From assembly GCA_037157565.1 (NCBI GenBank), contig JAZHRO010000036.1, positions 130,766,001 to 130,830,000 of the forward strand: a stretch of DNA of 64,000 nt, read 5' to 3'. Both the position numbers and the translations under genes were made by a program. Origin of the DNA: Thalassia testudinum (lineage: Eukaryota; Streptophyta; Magnoliopsida; Alismatales; Hydrocharitaceae). Of the stretch, positions 48,347-58,760 are shown one piece after another. Under the pieces are notes generated by a model. The model saw only the letters and a program-made list of their open reading frames with translations, was not told where the DNA came from and made no database searches. How positions within the stretch are numbered: the stretch's first letter is position 1; the number at the start of each line of letters is the position of its first letter.

Positions 48347-48841
48347 CTGAGATCTGAGAAGATCCATTAGATGTTGGAACAATATAGTCACTGTTGTAAC
48401 CATTGAAGCTTTTTTTCCTCCTCCTCAAAAAAACAACTATCACCAAGAAAAGCACAACAAGTATGACAGCTGCCATACTAATCGCTATAGCTGCGGAAGT
48501 GGAGAATTTCTTTCCTTGACCACCACCACGATTGGAAGAGGGAGCTGCAGATGGACTCAAAGAGGAAGATGTCACAATAGGAGTACTAGTATTTGGAGGA
48601 GGAGGAGAGGATGGACCAGAAGGAGGAGATTCATAGTAGTAAGAAGGGGGAGGTTGTGGTTTCGAATATGGAGGTGATGGTGGAGGTTCTGAATACTGAG
48701 GTGATAGTGGTGATGGTGGAGTTTCTAAATACTAAGGAGGAGATGAGGACAAGGGGGGCAGAAGGAGGGTAGTAGGAAGGCGAGGAGGAGGAGGAGGAGG
48801 TCAACGAGGAGGATGACGAGGAGGAAGACGACGAGGAAGAC
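48347..48841 (-). pseudogene. PERK pseudogene, ectodomain end, transmembrane helix and juxtamembrane exon
   Basis: Read on the minus strand: a Pro/Tyr/Ser-rich extensin-like stretch (PPPSPPYSKPQPPPSYYYES), a Gly-rich spacer (NRGGGQGKK), a hydrophobic helix (AVILVVLFLVIVVFL) followed by RRRKK, then SNGSSQIS and a donor TCAG|GTAAAT (48347/48346). This is the layout of plant PERK receptor kinases, thought to sense the cell wall at the plasma membrane. TAG at 48732-48734 interrupts the Pro-rich part where CAG would fit. Upstream codons become GGA/TCC simple repeat and the exon is cut at 48842 by a solo LTR. The next exon is 17.9 kb away at 30453. Confidence 0.82.
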
Positions 48842-51618
48842 TGGTGGAGGTCACGTTTCTTGCTCTTGGCAGTGTTATAATGATTAATTCATTATAGTAT
48901 ATTACAAAAAACAGTCACCAATTTGCAATTTATTACTCAGAATTAAAAGTTTCCCGAGGTCGAACTCAAGGAGTACACATCATTCTAGCAACATAAAGGT
49001 TCACAATTTTGTTACAAAAAGAATAAGAGAGAGAGAGTGAGCAAAAGTTCTCATTTTCTTGGCTTCTTCTTCTTCTCTCTTCCCTTCTTCAGTCTGCCTT
49101 CTTCTTTCTTCTTCTTTTCTTTGCTACAGTTCTTCTTCTTTGTTTCTTTTCTCTGCTGCTGCCTCTTCTTTCTTCTTTCTTCAGCGTTTTCTTCTTTCTT
49201 CAGCAGCTCCGTCCTTCTTCTTCTTCCTTCTTTTCTTTTTTTCTCTTTTTCCTTTTCCCTAATTCAGACGTCTGATTCTTCGAGTTGGATGCCTTATCGA
49301 CGCTGTTGCTACAGTGCCTCCTTCTTCTCTTCTTCAGCTTCTTCCTCTTCTTCTCCTTACTGTGGCTTCTCCTTCACCTTCTTCTATTTCTCTGCTGCAG
49401 GAGCTCTGCGGCTAAGTCCTCGCCGCCTGCTCTTCCTCTTCTTCTTTTTCCTCACCTATTCCCTACACACATGCAACGCAAAACCTACCCCTACCCTTTC
49501 CCGTGTCTCTCTCTCTCTCTCTGAATCTCTCTTTGGTACGCTCTCCCAGAGCCAGGTAATCGGGTCGGGTCGCATGCCCGGGTCCAGGCACACCAGCGTG
49601 GGTGTGGTGCACGAGGAGTGCTCAGGAGTGGGGGTAATTGGGTCGCGGGTCAGATCCACGTGGGCGGTGCCGCGGACAAGACCCGGTGAATAGGTGAGGA
49701 GGGACCTCACCCCAGTGATTCGAGGCGAATAGCCTCTGTGACTTTTTCAATTTATGTGTGGGTGTGCGCCCACACACTTCCGAGGTGGGACTAAAGTCCC
49801 ACCTCCGATCTCGGGCGTCTGCGGGAAGAGGAAGCGTCCAATTAGGGCAGCAGCAAAGGCCTGCGACCCCAATTTCGAACCTGAATGCGTGCGCATGCAG
49901 ATTCCACGCGACCTGGGACCTGCTACCTGGGACGAGGAGATCTGGGTGAAGCTCCCAAGCAAGCTTCACTTGCTCGACAATGGCGGCAAGCACTTGGGTC
50001 CTGAAATCACTGAAACAGCCTTGCGGCCACGTTAAAAGGCTCAGGGAGGTTCGCCCAGGTGTGGCGAGTGTGCTACGGTGGTCGACGAGATGCGAGAGTG
50101 CCTGTGGCTGTGCACCTAGGGCACACTGCGTGAGTAAGAGTGGGTGTGTTCAGGGGGTATTCTGGAGGTGCAAAGTGGTGAATGGAGGGTGGATTTGGTG
50201 TCAGTGAGGTGTCGCGGTGCTTAAGGGGTAACTGGAGAGGTGGATGGAGGCATGGAGTGGCGAAAATTCCTTGTCGGAGGGTGGCCGGAGATGGAGAAGG
50301 TGGTGATGGACAGTGGTGGTCAGTGGGTGGAAATGGCAAATTAAGAAGGGGAAATAATAGAGAGAGTAAGGGGAAAAGTTTCACCTACTTAACTGACGAA
50401 AAGGGGGGAAGCAGGCGCTTGGCGCGTGCTTGCCGACGCCGGAGACGAAGGTGCCCAGAGGGGGGTAACGACGACGAGGAGGGGGTCTGGAAGGCGCCAG
50501 CTGGTGCAGCCTGGCACGGGAGGACGAGGCGAAGTGAACTTTGCTGCAGGTATGGCAACAGAGCGATGAAAAGGAGGAGGAAGGGCCGCCGGAGCCTACG
50601 AGCGCTTGACCGTAGGAGGATACAAAGTTGGGGGAAATTCCTTGGCCAAATCAGGCTTGACCCAATCAGCAGCCCAGCCGCTTCTTATAAAGGTGCTAGC
50701 GAGGAGAGGATCTCGAGGGGGGTGACGTGGGGAGCTCGCCAGAGAATGGTCGGAGAGCAGACTCATTCCTCTCGTGCGTTCGCACGAGAGTAATGGGCAG
50801 TTGCAGGGGAAGGGGGAGGGTCCCTACAAAGGAGGACGACGTAGGGAACCCCCCGTTCGTTCCTGAGAGCGGCCCCCATACCCTACGCGGCGCCATCCTC
50901 AGAGCAAGGTCGCCGGAGGTATGGACGGCTGTGTAGGGTGGCAGAGGGATCGTTTTGCAAAGAATGAAAGAGAAGTTGGGGGGTAAAATGCAAAGGTTTA
51001 GAAAGATAAGGGTTGAAAAGTAATTCAAGAGGACCAATTTGTGAAGTAGGTCAAGATGGCCTTCCCTTAGGTCCAAATTTTGGTATAAACCTAATTTGGA
51101 CCTAAGGAATCCAATGGTGAAGTTTGATTTTTGGTTTGACCATGTTTGACCAATCAATTTGCACAAAAACCTAAATTAGGTCAAAAATTGGGTATGGTTC
51201 TCACTTTAGGTCAAGATAGGTTCCAAAGGCCAAATTGAAGGTTCTAAACCCTAGGAAATATTTTTCCATGAATTTTAGGGGTTTAGTTGATTTTTATCCT
51301 ACTTGAAACCTCGTAAATTAAAGCAGGTTTGTTTCAGGGTTATAGAATGTCATTTAATCCCTAGAAGTTGCTATAACCCTTTTCGGATCAGGTCATCCTA
51401 CTTTCTTTCTTATTAAGCCCATTTGACATGTGTTTAGACCTTTAGACCCCCCGTCTGTGTACTGCATTAGTAAAATTACAGTTTTACTCCTTGTGAATTG
51501 TTTTATTCTTAAATTTAGAATTATCTGATTTGGGCTTTTCCTTAGGTTTTGTAGGAGTTTTTGTACACTTATTTGGATCAAAATGTGCTAGCTAGGATTC
51601 ATAATGAGGCTCTCATCA
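48842..51618 (-). mobile_element. Tat-like solo LTR in the PERK ectodomain exon, TSD AAGAC/AGGAC
   Basis: On the minus strand it runs TGATGAGAGCCTCATTATG to ACCTCCACCA. Flanks are AAGAC (48837-48841) and AGGAC (51619-51623). The region 50990-51310 is a diverged relative of 45550-45790, and the CGGAGGTGGGACTTTAGTCC segment near 49790 matches 46940-46960 in type, so this is a cousin of the non-autonomous element's LTR. A minus-strand TATA-like TTTATAAG is at about 50684-50691. Short frames inside have no recognised product. Confidence 0.7.
49050..49480 (+). repeat. Polypyrimidine (CTT-rich) low-complexity tract
   Basis: Long runs of TTC, CTT and CTG produce a Phe/Ser/Leu-rich frame (49037-49693) that is an artefact of composition. 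One CAGACGTCTG palindrome lies in it at 49265-49274. Confidence 0.8.
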
Positions 51619-51760
51619 AGGACGACAACGATAAGGAGGACTTACATGATAAGGAGGAAAAGGGGCAGCGATGACGAGTTCCGTTGACGACGAGGAGGAG
51701 GAGCTCTGCGGGGGAGTTGTGCACAGTGTGGGGGAGGAGAGGGCTCTGCAAAGGTATAGA
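51619..51760 (-). pseudogene. PERK pseudogene, distal Pro/Ser-rich ectodomain fragment
   Basis: Read across the solo LTR on the minus strand this gives TTPPQSSSSSS, then FPPYHVSPPYR, an extensin-like composition that continues the exon at 48841. No signal peptide or start codon is identifiable before the CACTA-like repeats begin near 51760. Confidence 0.4.
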
Positions 51761-52145
51761 TGATCTAACCTTTGTCGTCGGTTCAACAACTAAGCGACAG
51801 TAAATGTCTAATTTAATCCCAAATCTCGTGCTCAAAATTTGGGGCGAAATTTTAACCATACATTTGCCATCGCTTTTTATAATAACCGATGGCAAATGTC
51901 TAATTTAATCCCAAATCTCTCGCCCAAAATTTGGGGTGAAATTTTAACCTGACATTTGCTGTCGCTTTTTATAATAACTGATGGCAAATATTAATTACAT
52001 ATTACTTTTTGGGCGAGGTTTAAGCACTCAATTTAGTGTGGTATTTGCTGTCGCTTATATCGAGAAGCGACGGCAAAAATATTTTTGCCATCGCTTTCGA
52101 AATTGATGGTAAATAACTAAGGTAAATCACCTTTTTCTAACAATG
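51760..52145. mobile_element. CACTA-like subterminal repeats and one degenerate terminus
   Basis: A 92-bp unit starting ATGTCTAATTTAATCCC is repeated at 51804 and 51896, with TTTGCCATCG and CGATGGCAAA in inverted pairs, then degenerate copies to 52110. The right end, read in reverse, is CATTGTTAGAAAAAG, similar to CACTA-type termini beginning CACTG. No transposase and no left terminus are seen, so this is a fragment. Confidence 0.45.
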
Positions 52146-52685
52146 TCATATGCCTATCCATATATAGTTAAGAGGTCTTAGCAAAAGTTTATATAAGAAT
52201 TGTCAAAATATATCAACAAGCAACTAAAGAAAGACATACTTACATGTTATAAAGAAGACCTATTTCTTAAACTATGCAAATGCTTCACTTTGTTGAGTAG
52301 AAGTTACTTTTGAAAGGAAATCCCAACAAAACCAATATACTACATCTAATTGCGTATATAGGTTTAGGGATACTGATATTTCTATAATTATTTATGTAAT
52401 TAATGCCTAACTAATGTTAGTCTAAGGTAATCTTGGTTAGATTGCATTTAATTAGGTCAGATTAGGCATGTTAGTTCATTCTATAAATAATGTAGATTTT
52501 TGGGCTTTTGTGTAATTTTTCCTACATTTGTATTTGATACCTTAATGTGTTTAGTTGTATGTGTGCAGGTACAAAATTTCAGGTTGATCGAAGTAAGACT
52601 GGATGGACTTTCAAAATTAAGCTCACTTGAAAGAGAACTAAGCTTAGTTAGTGGACCTAATTGGAAAACTATTTAGCCTAAAACC
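52146..52685 (+). other. LTR-like debris left of solo LTR 52686
   Basis: No gene. CTATAAATAATG near 52480 and TGTGCAGGTACAAAATTTCAGG near 52564 resemble Tat-like LTR U3 wording. It joins to 55333 when the solo LTR is removed. Confidence 0.35.
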
Positions 52686-55327
52686 TGTTATAACCAGGCA
52701 TCAAGCATCGTTTAAGAAGTCTGGGAAGCGGCCCAGACGTCTGGAATTAAATTTTTTCGGCGTACAGGTTCACGTCTGCGCGCATGCACGCGCAGACTGA
52801 ACCCACCGCCCTCCTTCTCTTTCCTCTCCCTCCCTGCAGACGTAGCCTTTCCTCTTTCTCTCTCCCCGCAGCTGCCTTACAAATACGCCTCTCCCTCTCC
52901 CTCACCCTCACTCCACCGCCTCCTTCTTCTTCTCCCTGTCAGCGAGAGAGCGCGCGGGCGAGAGCTGCAGTAGCGACTGCTGCGAGTGTGTGGGGAGGAG
53001 GAGCTGTTGCGAGAGGAAGAAGGAGCTCGATCACGAGGGTGCGAGCTTGTCGGGGCAGCTAGAGCCGACCGGTGGGAGAGCAGCGAGCGTGTGGTGCCGC
53101 GGAGGAGCTGCTGCAGCTCAGGCAGCAGGCGGACGCAGTGCAGTACAGCCATGCGCTGCGGGCGGAGAGCGAGAAGGTTCTGATTTTGGGAAAATTTCCA
53201 AAAATCAAACATCTGGACTTACGTCCAGACGACGCAGGAGACGTCTAGAGGAAGGTCCAGACGTCTGACAGGTACATTATTTTTTTATCCACTTCTTCTT
53301 TCACTTGTACGGCCATGCAGCCGTTCCGCCGAAGTCTCCTGCACCCTTTCGTGACGAGAGCAGGTGTGTGTGTGTGCAGGACTTGTTCGGGAAGGCACAA
53401 GGGCATGCCATCCCACACAGATCAGACGTCTGGGCACAACACCAGATGACGGAGAGGGTCTCCAGACGTCCGGAGTGACAGTCGGACGTCTGGAAACTAA
53501 GTCCAGACAGTTCAGCGGGCTTCTGGACGTCTAAAGGACTGTGCAGATCGAGGTATGACTTGAGCGATCATTTAAGACGTCTGGAAGAAGTTCTAGACGT
53601 CTGATTTTGGGCAGACTCGTCATTTTTGACCCGTTTAAGGTCCGTTTGGAGTCCATTTTCCTCGTTTCAAGTTTCGTTCTTCTTAGATTTAGTTCCTCTA
53701 CCTGTTTACAGTAATCGTATGCCGTTCTGAGTAGCTCCTTGTCTTTGATCCTTGTGTTAGGACCCCGTTCCGTTGCGGCTCTAGGGGTTGCGGAGGAGCA
53801 CGGGCTTGCCGATTACGCCCCCAGTACTCTCGGTTTTGCGGGTAGAGTGGCCCTTCAATTATTTATCAAAAATTATGCAATTGTGAAATAATTAATAGAG
53901 TTTAGGGTAATGCATGAACCCTAGGATTGAAAAACTAGATTGAATGATAGATCCTAGGATATTGCATGAATTCTAGGACTGGAAAACTAGATTGAATGCA
54001 TATACATTGCAGTCTTGGAAAAGTAGAAAGGAAATGATAACTGCCTGTAATTGGTTAACAGCTACCTGATTATGAATGAATAATTACGGTTGGGAACATG
54101 GGCTATATAAAGCTGAAAAAATGAAACCTAAATTGGCAGAGCATGAACCCTACAGGGAATTAGGAGTAGAACTCCTGGAAAGTGAATGGAATGGAATTGG
54201 GGAAGTGAGCTGGCCCTTGAGTACGGAGTACCAAGGAGAGCGACTGTCCCCCTATTTAGTGCAGAGCGGAGCTAGCTGCCCCAGGGACCCGGGGTTAGGT
54301 CTAGCCACTTTGTACCGACTTTTGGCCATCGTGTACATAGTACCGAGGAGAGCTACTAGTGTAGGGAGAGCACTAGCTACCCCACGAGCCCCGGGGTTCT
54401 GCTAGCCCTCCTACACCGACTTGTTAGACCCACTGGGCAAACTAGGGTAGTCAGGCGAGGGTGAGCGGACTGTAGAGGGGCAAGACCCCTGTTTGGTTAC
54501 TGTGGAGGGGCTGGACCCCTGTTACTGAGAGGGCTCTACCCTATACTGGTTCCGTGCTGTACTTTTAGCGCACCCGTTAACGGAAACGACTGACCGCGTG
54601 CCAGTGCGGGGTAGCTACCCATGCGTTTATTGCGCGTGCCGTAGTCACCGTTATGTCTGTCAGCGACCTTGGGGTAGTTGACTGAGGGTAGGACCACCAC
54701 AGGGGACTCTCCCGGCCAGGAGAGCACCATGTGCTACTTCTACTTTTCGGAAAAGACTACAATCAGGATCGTTCCCACGAGGAACATTCAAGATCAAGAG
54801 AAGGATCTGAGAAATAATCCAAGAGCGAGTAAACGGAAAATACAAAGAAAGAAATTAAAAATATAATAGCTACTGTCCACCTTACTGTTTCTTAGCTTTT
54901 AGTTGCCACTCTACTCAGTGTTTCGTTGACGTGTCACCTTTGTTACCTTTTCAGGACCAGGTGTTGAGCAACCAGAGTCGGCGACTGCAGAGGGCGCTGG
55001 GCCTAATAGATCCCAGTAGTGTTACTTGTGCAGTACTCACTGTACTTTTCTTTCTGTTGTTGTGAGTAGTTTCTGTTACCCCTGTACTCTTTTCATTGTA
55101 AGCTTCATGTTTATGTACATATTTTTTTCTCTACTGTTGTGGTGGTGTATACTGTAGTATTTCTTTTCTTTATTGCTGTATTTTGTTACTACTAGTTATA
55201 TACATGGTGAATGTGGTTTATTTTACTGCTCTTTTGGTTACTTTCTCGTTGGATGACTGGATCTTGGGATCAGTCGAGTCGGCCCGATTCTCGTATCTCG
55301 TAGGGATTCGGGAACCGGATCATTACA
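52686..55327 (+). mobile_element. Tekay-like solo LTR, TSD AAACC
   Basis: AAACC flanks it at 52681-52685 and 55328-55332. It runs TGTTATAACC to CATTACA, 2,642 bp, and belongs to the family of 35158-37881. Palindromes lie at 52732-52744 and 53210-53605, a TATA-like ACAAATA near 52876, the hairpin at 53181-53207 and the stem-loop block at 54220-54800. Confidence 0.92.
54220..54800. repeat. Conserved stem-loop block of Tekay-like LTRs (example copy)
   Basis: Consecutive small hairpins include AGGGGCAAGACCCCT, GAGGGGCTGGACCCCTG and CTCTCCCGGCCAGGAGAG. The same block with small differences is at 1430-1960, 9110-9640, 12280-12800, 21640-22200, 60340-60910 and, inverted, at 35720-36290. Confidence 0.75.
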
Positions 55328-55332
55328 AAACC

Positions 55333-56790
55333 TAACCCAAATTAGGTTGTTAATTGACCCTAACCTCGCACCTAATTTCCTAACCCTAACCAACCTATTT
55401 TTAGCTGACCAATACATCCTAATTTTCCACCATTGTGATTGATCATTTACTTAATTTTATCTCTACACCACAAAAGCCTACGTAACACATATCCATACTT
55501 AATCCCATAAACACCCCACCAAAATCCATACCTACCCACGTCAAAGTCCTACGTCCTCCACCACCCAACTCTTCAAAATGTATGCATTACCCAACACACC
55601 CACCTAAATCCCACAACCCATGCCATGCACGGATACCCTCGTCAAGTTACCACCAAACAACCCTCTCATCCCTTCCAAAATATTTCCTACGTTTACCTAT
55701 TCCCAACCATGCATACCAAATAATAACTCACAAAATCCTATCCCACCACCACCGAAACGTACTATTCAGCCACCTGCGTAGTCGCCTAAACACGACAACC
55801 TACGTAACGTGTATCCCTCTCCATGCAACAAACCACGTCCCTGCGAAAACCACCATAAATCCCATATCCAAACCCTCACGTACCCACCCAATCACACAAT
55901 TTAACCCTATTATATTTCCTCATAATAAACCCAACAAAATCTCAAATTCCCCACCCACCGGCCATGCATTTCCACCTTTTATTTAATCCATTTTCTCCGC
56001 AACCAAATCCTATCGGACCTCTCTGCCACTCACAACTCAACTTATTCCCTCCAATATTAATCGTTCTATTTTCAATAAAAACTCAAGCAAACCTATCACC
56101 TAACCCTTAATTCTACCCTTATCCCTAACCTAATTAATCCTAAACCTACACCTTAGTAATCCTAGGTAACCTAAATCGACCAATAGGAGACTTCCATGAT
56201 TCCTATAAAAACCCCTAGCCACCCCCACTTAGGCATGAAACATTCTTCCACTTATAAATTCTTTCCTACTTCCAAATAGATCCACCAATTAAAAATAGTC
56301 ATTTATTCTTCTTCTTAGAGATTGTCGATGCGCCTTCTCATGCACGTCTACGCCGACACTCCGGACTTCGCTTTCAAAGCCCTTACTTCACATTTTTCTG
56401 GTCTAATTCTAGTTGTAGTAATTTAGTTCTAGTTGTACTTTTCTTCCTTTAGAAGCATTCCTCCATTTGTAATACTAGTTTTACTTGTGCTAAACTCTTA
56501 TTTTAGTCAATAAAGTTCTAATATTTATTTTTTAACTTGTCTTCAAGTTGTATGCTTTCTAATTATAAATTGCATATCATTAGAATTATTATTAGTTCAA
56601 ATAATCATCATATATATTTGATATTTGATTCTATTTCTAATTAGGAAACCAATTTTAATCTATTTGTCTATCTACAAATGACTTAGATTGTAATTTTAAT
56701 CTACGATTTTAATATTCTCGAGTTCGATATGATTTATAAATTTAAGAGTTTCTATACGCATTGACTACGACGAAAAGCAATTCCTCACAA
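55333..56790 (+). mobile_element. LTR-like remnant right of solo LTR 52686
   Basis: A TATA box (CTATAAAA, 56213-56220) precedes a leader-like stretch, an AATAAA at 56511 and an end region near 56720-56810 resembling Tat-like LTR ends. Before the TATA box, 55440-56000 is A/C-rich and very poor in G. Frames there (for example 55582-55986) are composition artefacts. Confidence 0.4.
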
Positions 56791-57188
56791 TCACATCCAC
56801 ATTCAGAATCGATACCCTTTCCCAAATTTGAAACCAAATCTAATTGAGTATAGTTTGATGAACCCAAGCATGCTCATTTATGAAACAGGGTGGGTGCAGG
56901 GTGGGTTTCTCCCACCCCAATTAGGTCAACTTGGTCAGATCCCTAATGGGGAATACTGTATTGACACCCATAGTGTGACTTTGGGAGAGGATCTACAAAT
57001 GATGATAGACCAATGTAAGACTTGATGAGAAATAAATCATGTGATGGAATTTAAGTTAAGGAATTTAACCAATATTTTATTTGACTTGCTTTCCAAGTAA
57101 TTTGAACTCCTAATCAGTTTGAGATTCTTGAGCTTAAATAGGAGTATGAGTTTGAAATTCTATTATGAATAAGATCTCTAATAGGATT
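56791..57188 (+). other. Unassigned sequence with a 65-codon frame
   Basis: A frame at 56828-57025 contains WVQGGFLPPQLGQLGQIPNG and ends TGA; I do not recognise it and it may be chance. The segment appears to continue at 58755 and 61465 once the two solo LTRs are removed, leading to a TATA box at 61481. Confidence 0.3.
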
Positions 57189-58747
57189 TGTTGGTGCTAT
57201 CATTTCATAATATTTGATTTTGATGATAATAAAATAATGGTATTGAACAATTGCATTTGAATTTTTAGAATTCAGGTTGAATGCAATTGAAAGAAAGCTT
57301 GAAGGAAGCTCAAGTTCAAGCTCCATGGAGGCATGAAAGACCTTGAAGAACAAAAGCATCAAGAAGCATGGTTCAAGGAGTGAGTACAAAAGACTAAAGT
57401 TTGAGAATGAAGAATAGGAAATAGATTTCTGTGTTGTAACTGAAGTAATTTGTTTTTCTTCTTTTCTTTCCCTTAGATATTTGTTAAAGAGCTCCAAATA
57501 TGCTAACCTAATTCCTAAACATACTCATTTAACCTTAAGACACTTAGCCAAAACTTAAAATCAAGTTAGAAAGCCAAAATAACAAACAATCTACCTTATC
57601 CGATGTCTAATAACCCACTTTAAGTCATCCAAACATTTGATCAGACGTCCAATATCCAGAACCCTTATACTTAAGTCTGTGTAATTACCTTTCAAATATC
57701 AATTCCTTGTATTAGATGTCTGTAAACCTTCCCAGATGTCCAATACTGGATTGTTATGATTTAATTTAGCCCAAATCTTGATGTCAGACCAAATCTTAAT
57801 TTTTCATCTTTTGAAAAATTTGATTCTTTGCAACACAACCCATTTTAGACATCCAATACTCAGTCCAGATGTCGTATAGACGTTTGATCCTTAGGACCAA
57901 GTACCCTACAAAAGATCCAATCAATCAAGACCAAGTCCAAGGACTCAACCTTCTAGAATCAGACATCCAGAACTTTTATCAGATGTCTAATGTGCCCTAA
58001 TTAGATGTCTGATCAACCAACTAGACGTCTAATGTTGTACTGTCAAACATTATTATTTTGTACACTTGCTGGAATTTGACCACAAATCACCTTTGATTTG
58101 TTTTCAATGACTAGAACACATCACTCAAGCATTCTAGAGCATTCTTAACACATTTATAAATATCTTAAAGGCTTACCATTGTTGGAGACACCCTAGAAGC
58201 AATTATTTCCACCTTATACTCATTGAGAGAAGATCAAAGAGAGAAATTTAGTTCTCTAAGTCTTGTACTCCGCATTTGAGAGCGCCGATACGCTGCGCAC
58301 TTACACCAATCCACTACTAATTTAGGGAAGTTCCTTTTCCTATAAGAGCTTAGTGTTAATTTATCTTTGTGGCTTTATATGTCTTGTGTTTAGTTTTATT
58401 TTATTGGCTATTCACTTTGTGAACTCCCATCTCCTTCGGAGACGAAATACTCTTCTTAAAGAAGAATGGTTGTTGAGGTATACTACCATCAATCCAAAAT
58501 AGTGTTGTTATACTAGAGATTGTACTATCCTTGTTTAAGTGGTGACTTAGTGGTTTGATCAATTAAGTCAATCAATTGAAAAATCCTAAGGTAGGAAACT
58601 TATAGGTGGTGATTTTTACTTATGTTGGGTTTCTACTTAAAAATTACTTGTCTCATTATGTTTTATGCTTTGTACGATCACTTTATATTTCATTTGATTA
58701 TTATTTACATTATTCTACATTGTTCACCCTCCCTCTTATGCAACTCA
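57189..58747 (+). mobile_element. Copia-like solo LTR, flanked by TAGGATT
   Basis: TGTTGGTGCT to CAACTCA, 1,559 bp, same family as 27908-29600. TAGGATT lies directly on both sides (57182-57188 and 58748-58754), longer than the usual 5-bp duplication, so the exact end may be a couple of bases off. Many degenerate AGACGTCT motifs lie at 57600-58040. Confidence 0.75.
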
Positions 58748-58760
58748 TAGGATTGAGTCA

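Noticed and set aside
49037..49693. Phe/Ser/Leu-rich frame looking like a membrane protein
   Set aside because: Produced by a CTT-rich simple-sequence tract inside a solo LTR.
55582..55986. 134-codon frame
   Set aside because: Long only because the region lacks G and so lacks TGA and TAG; no motif.
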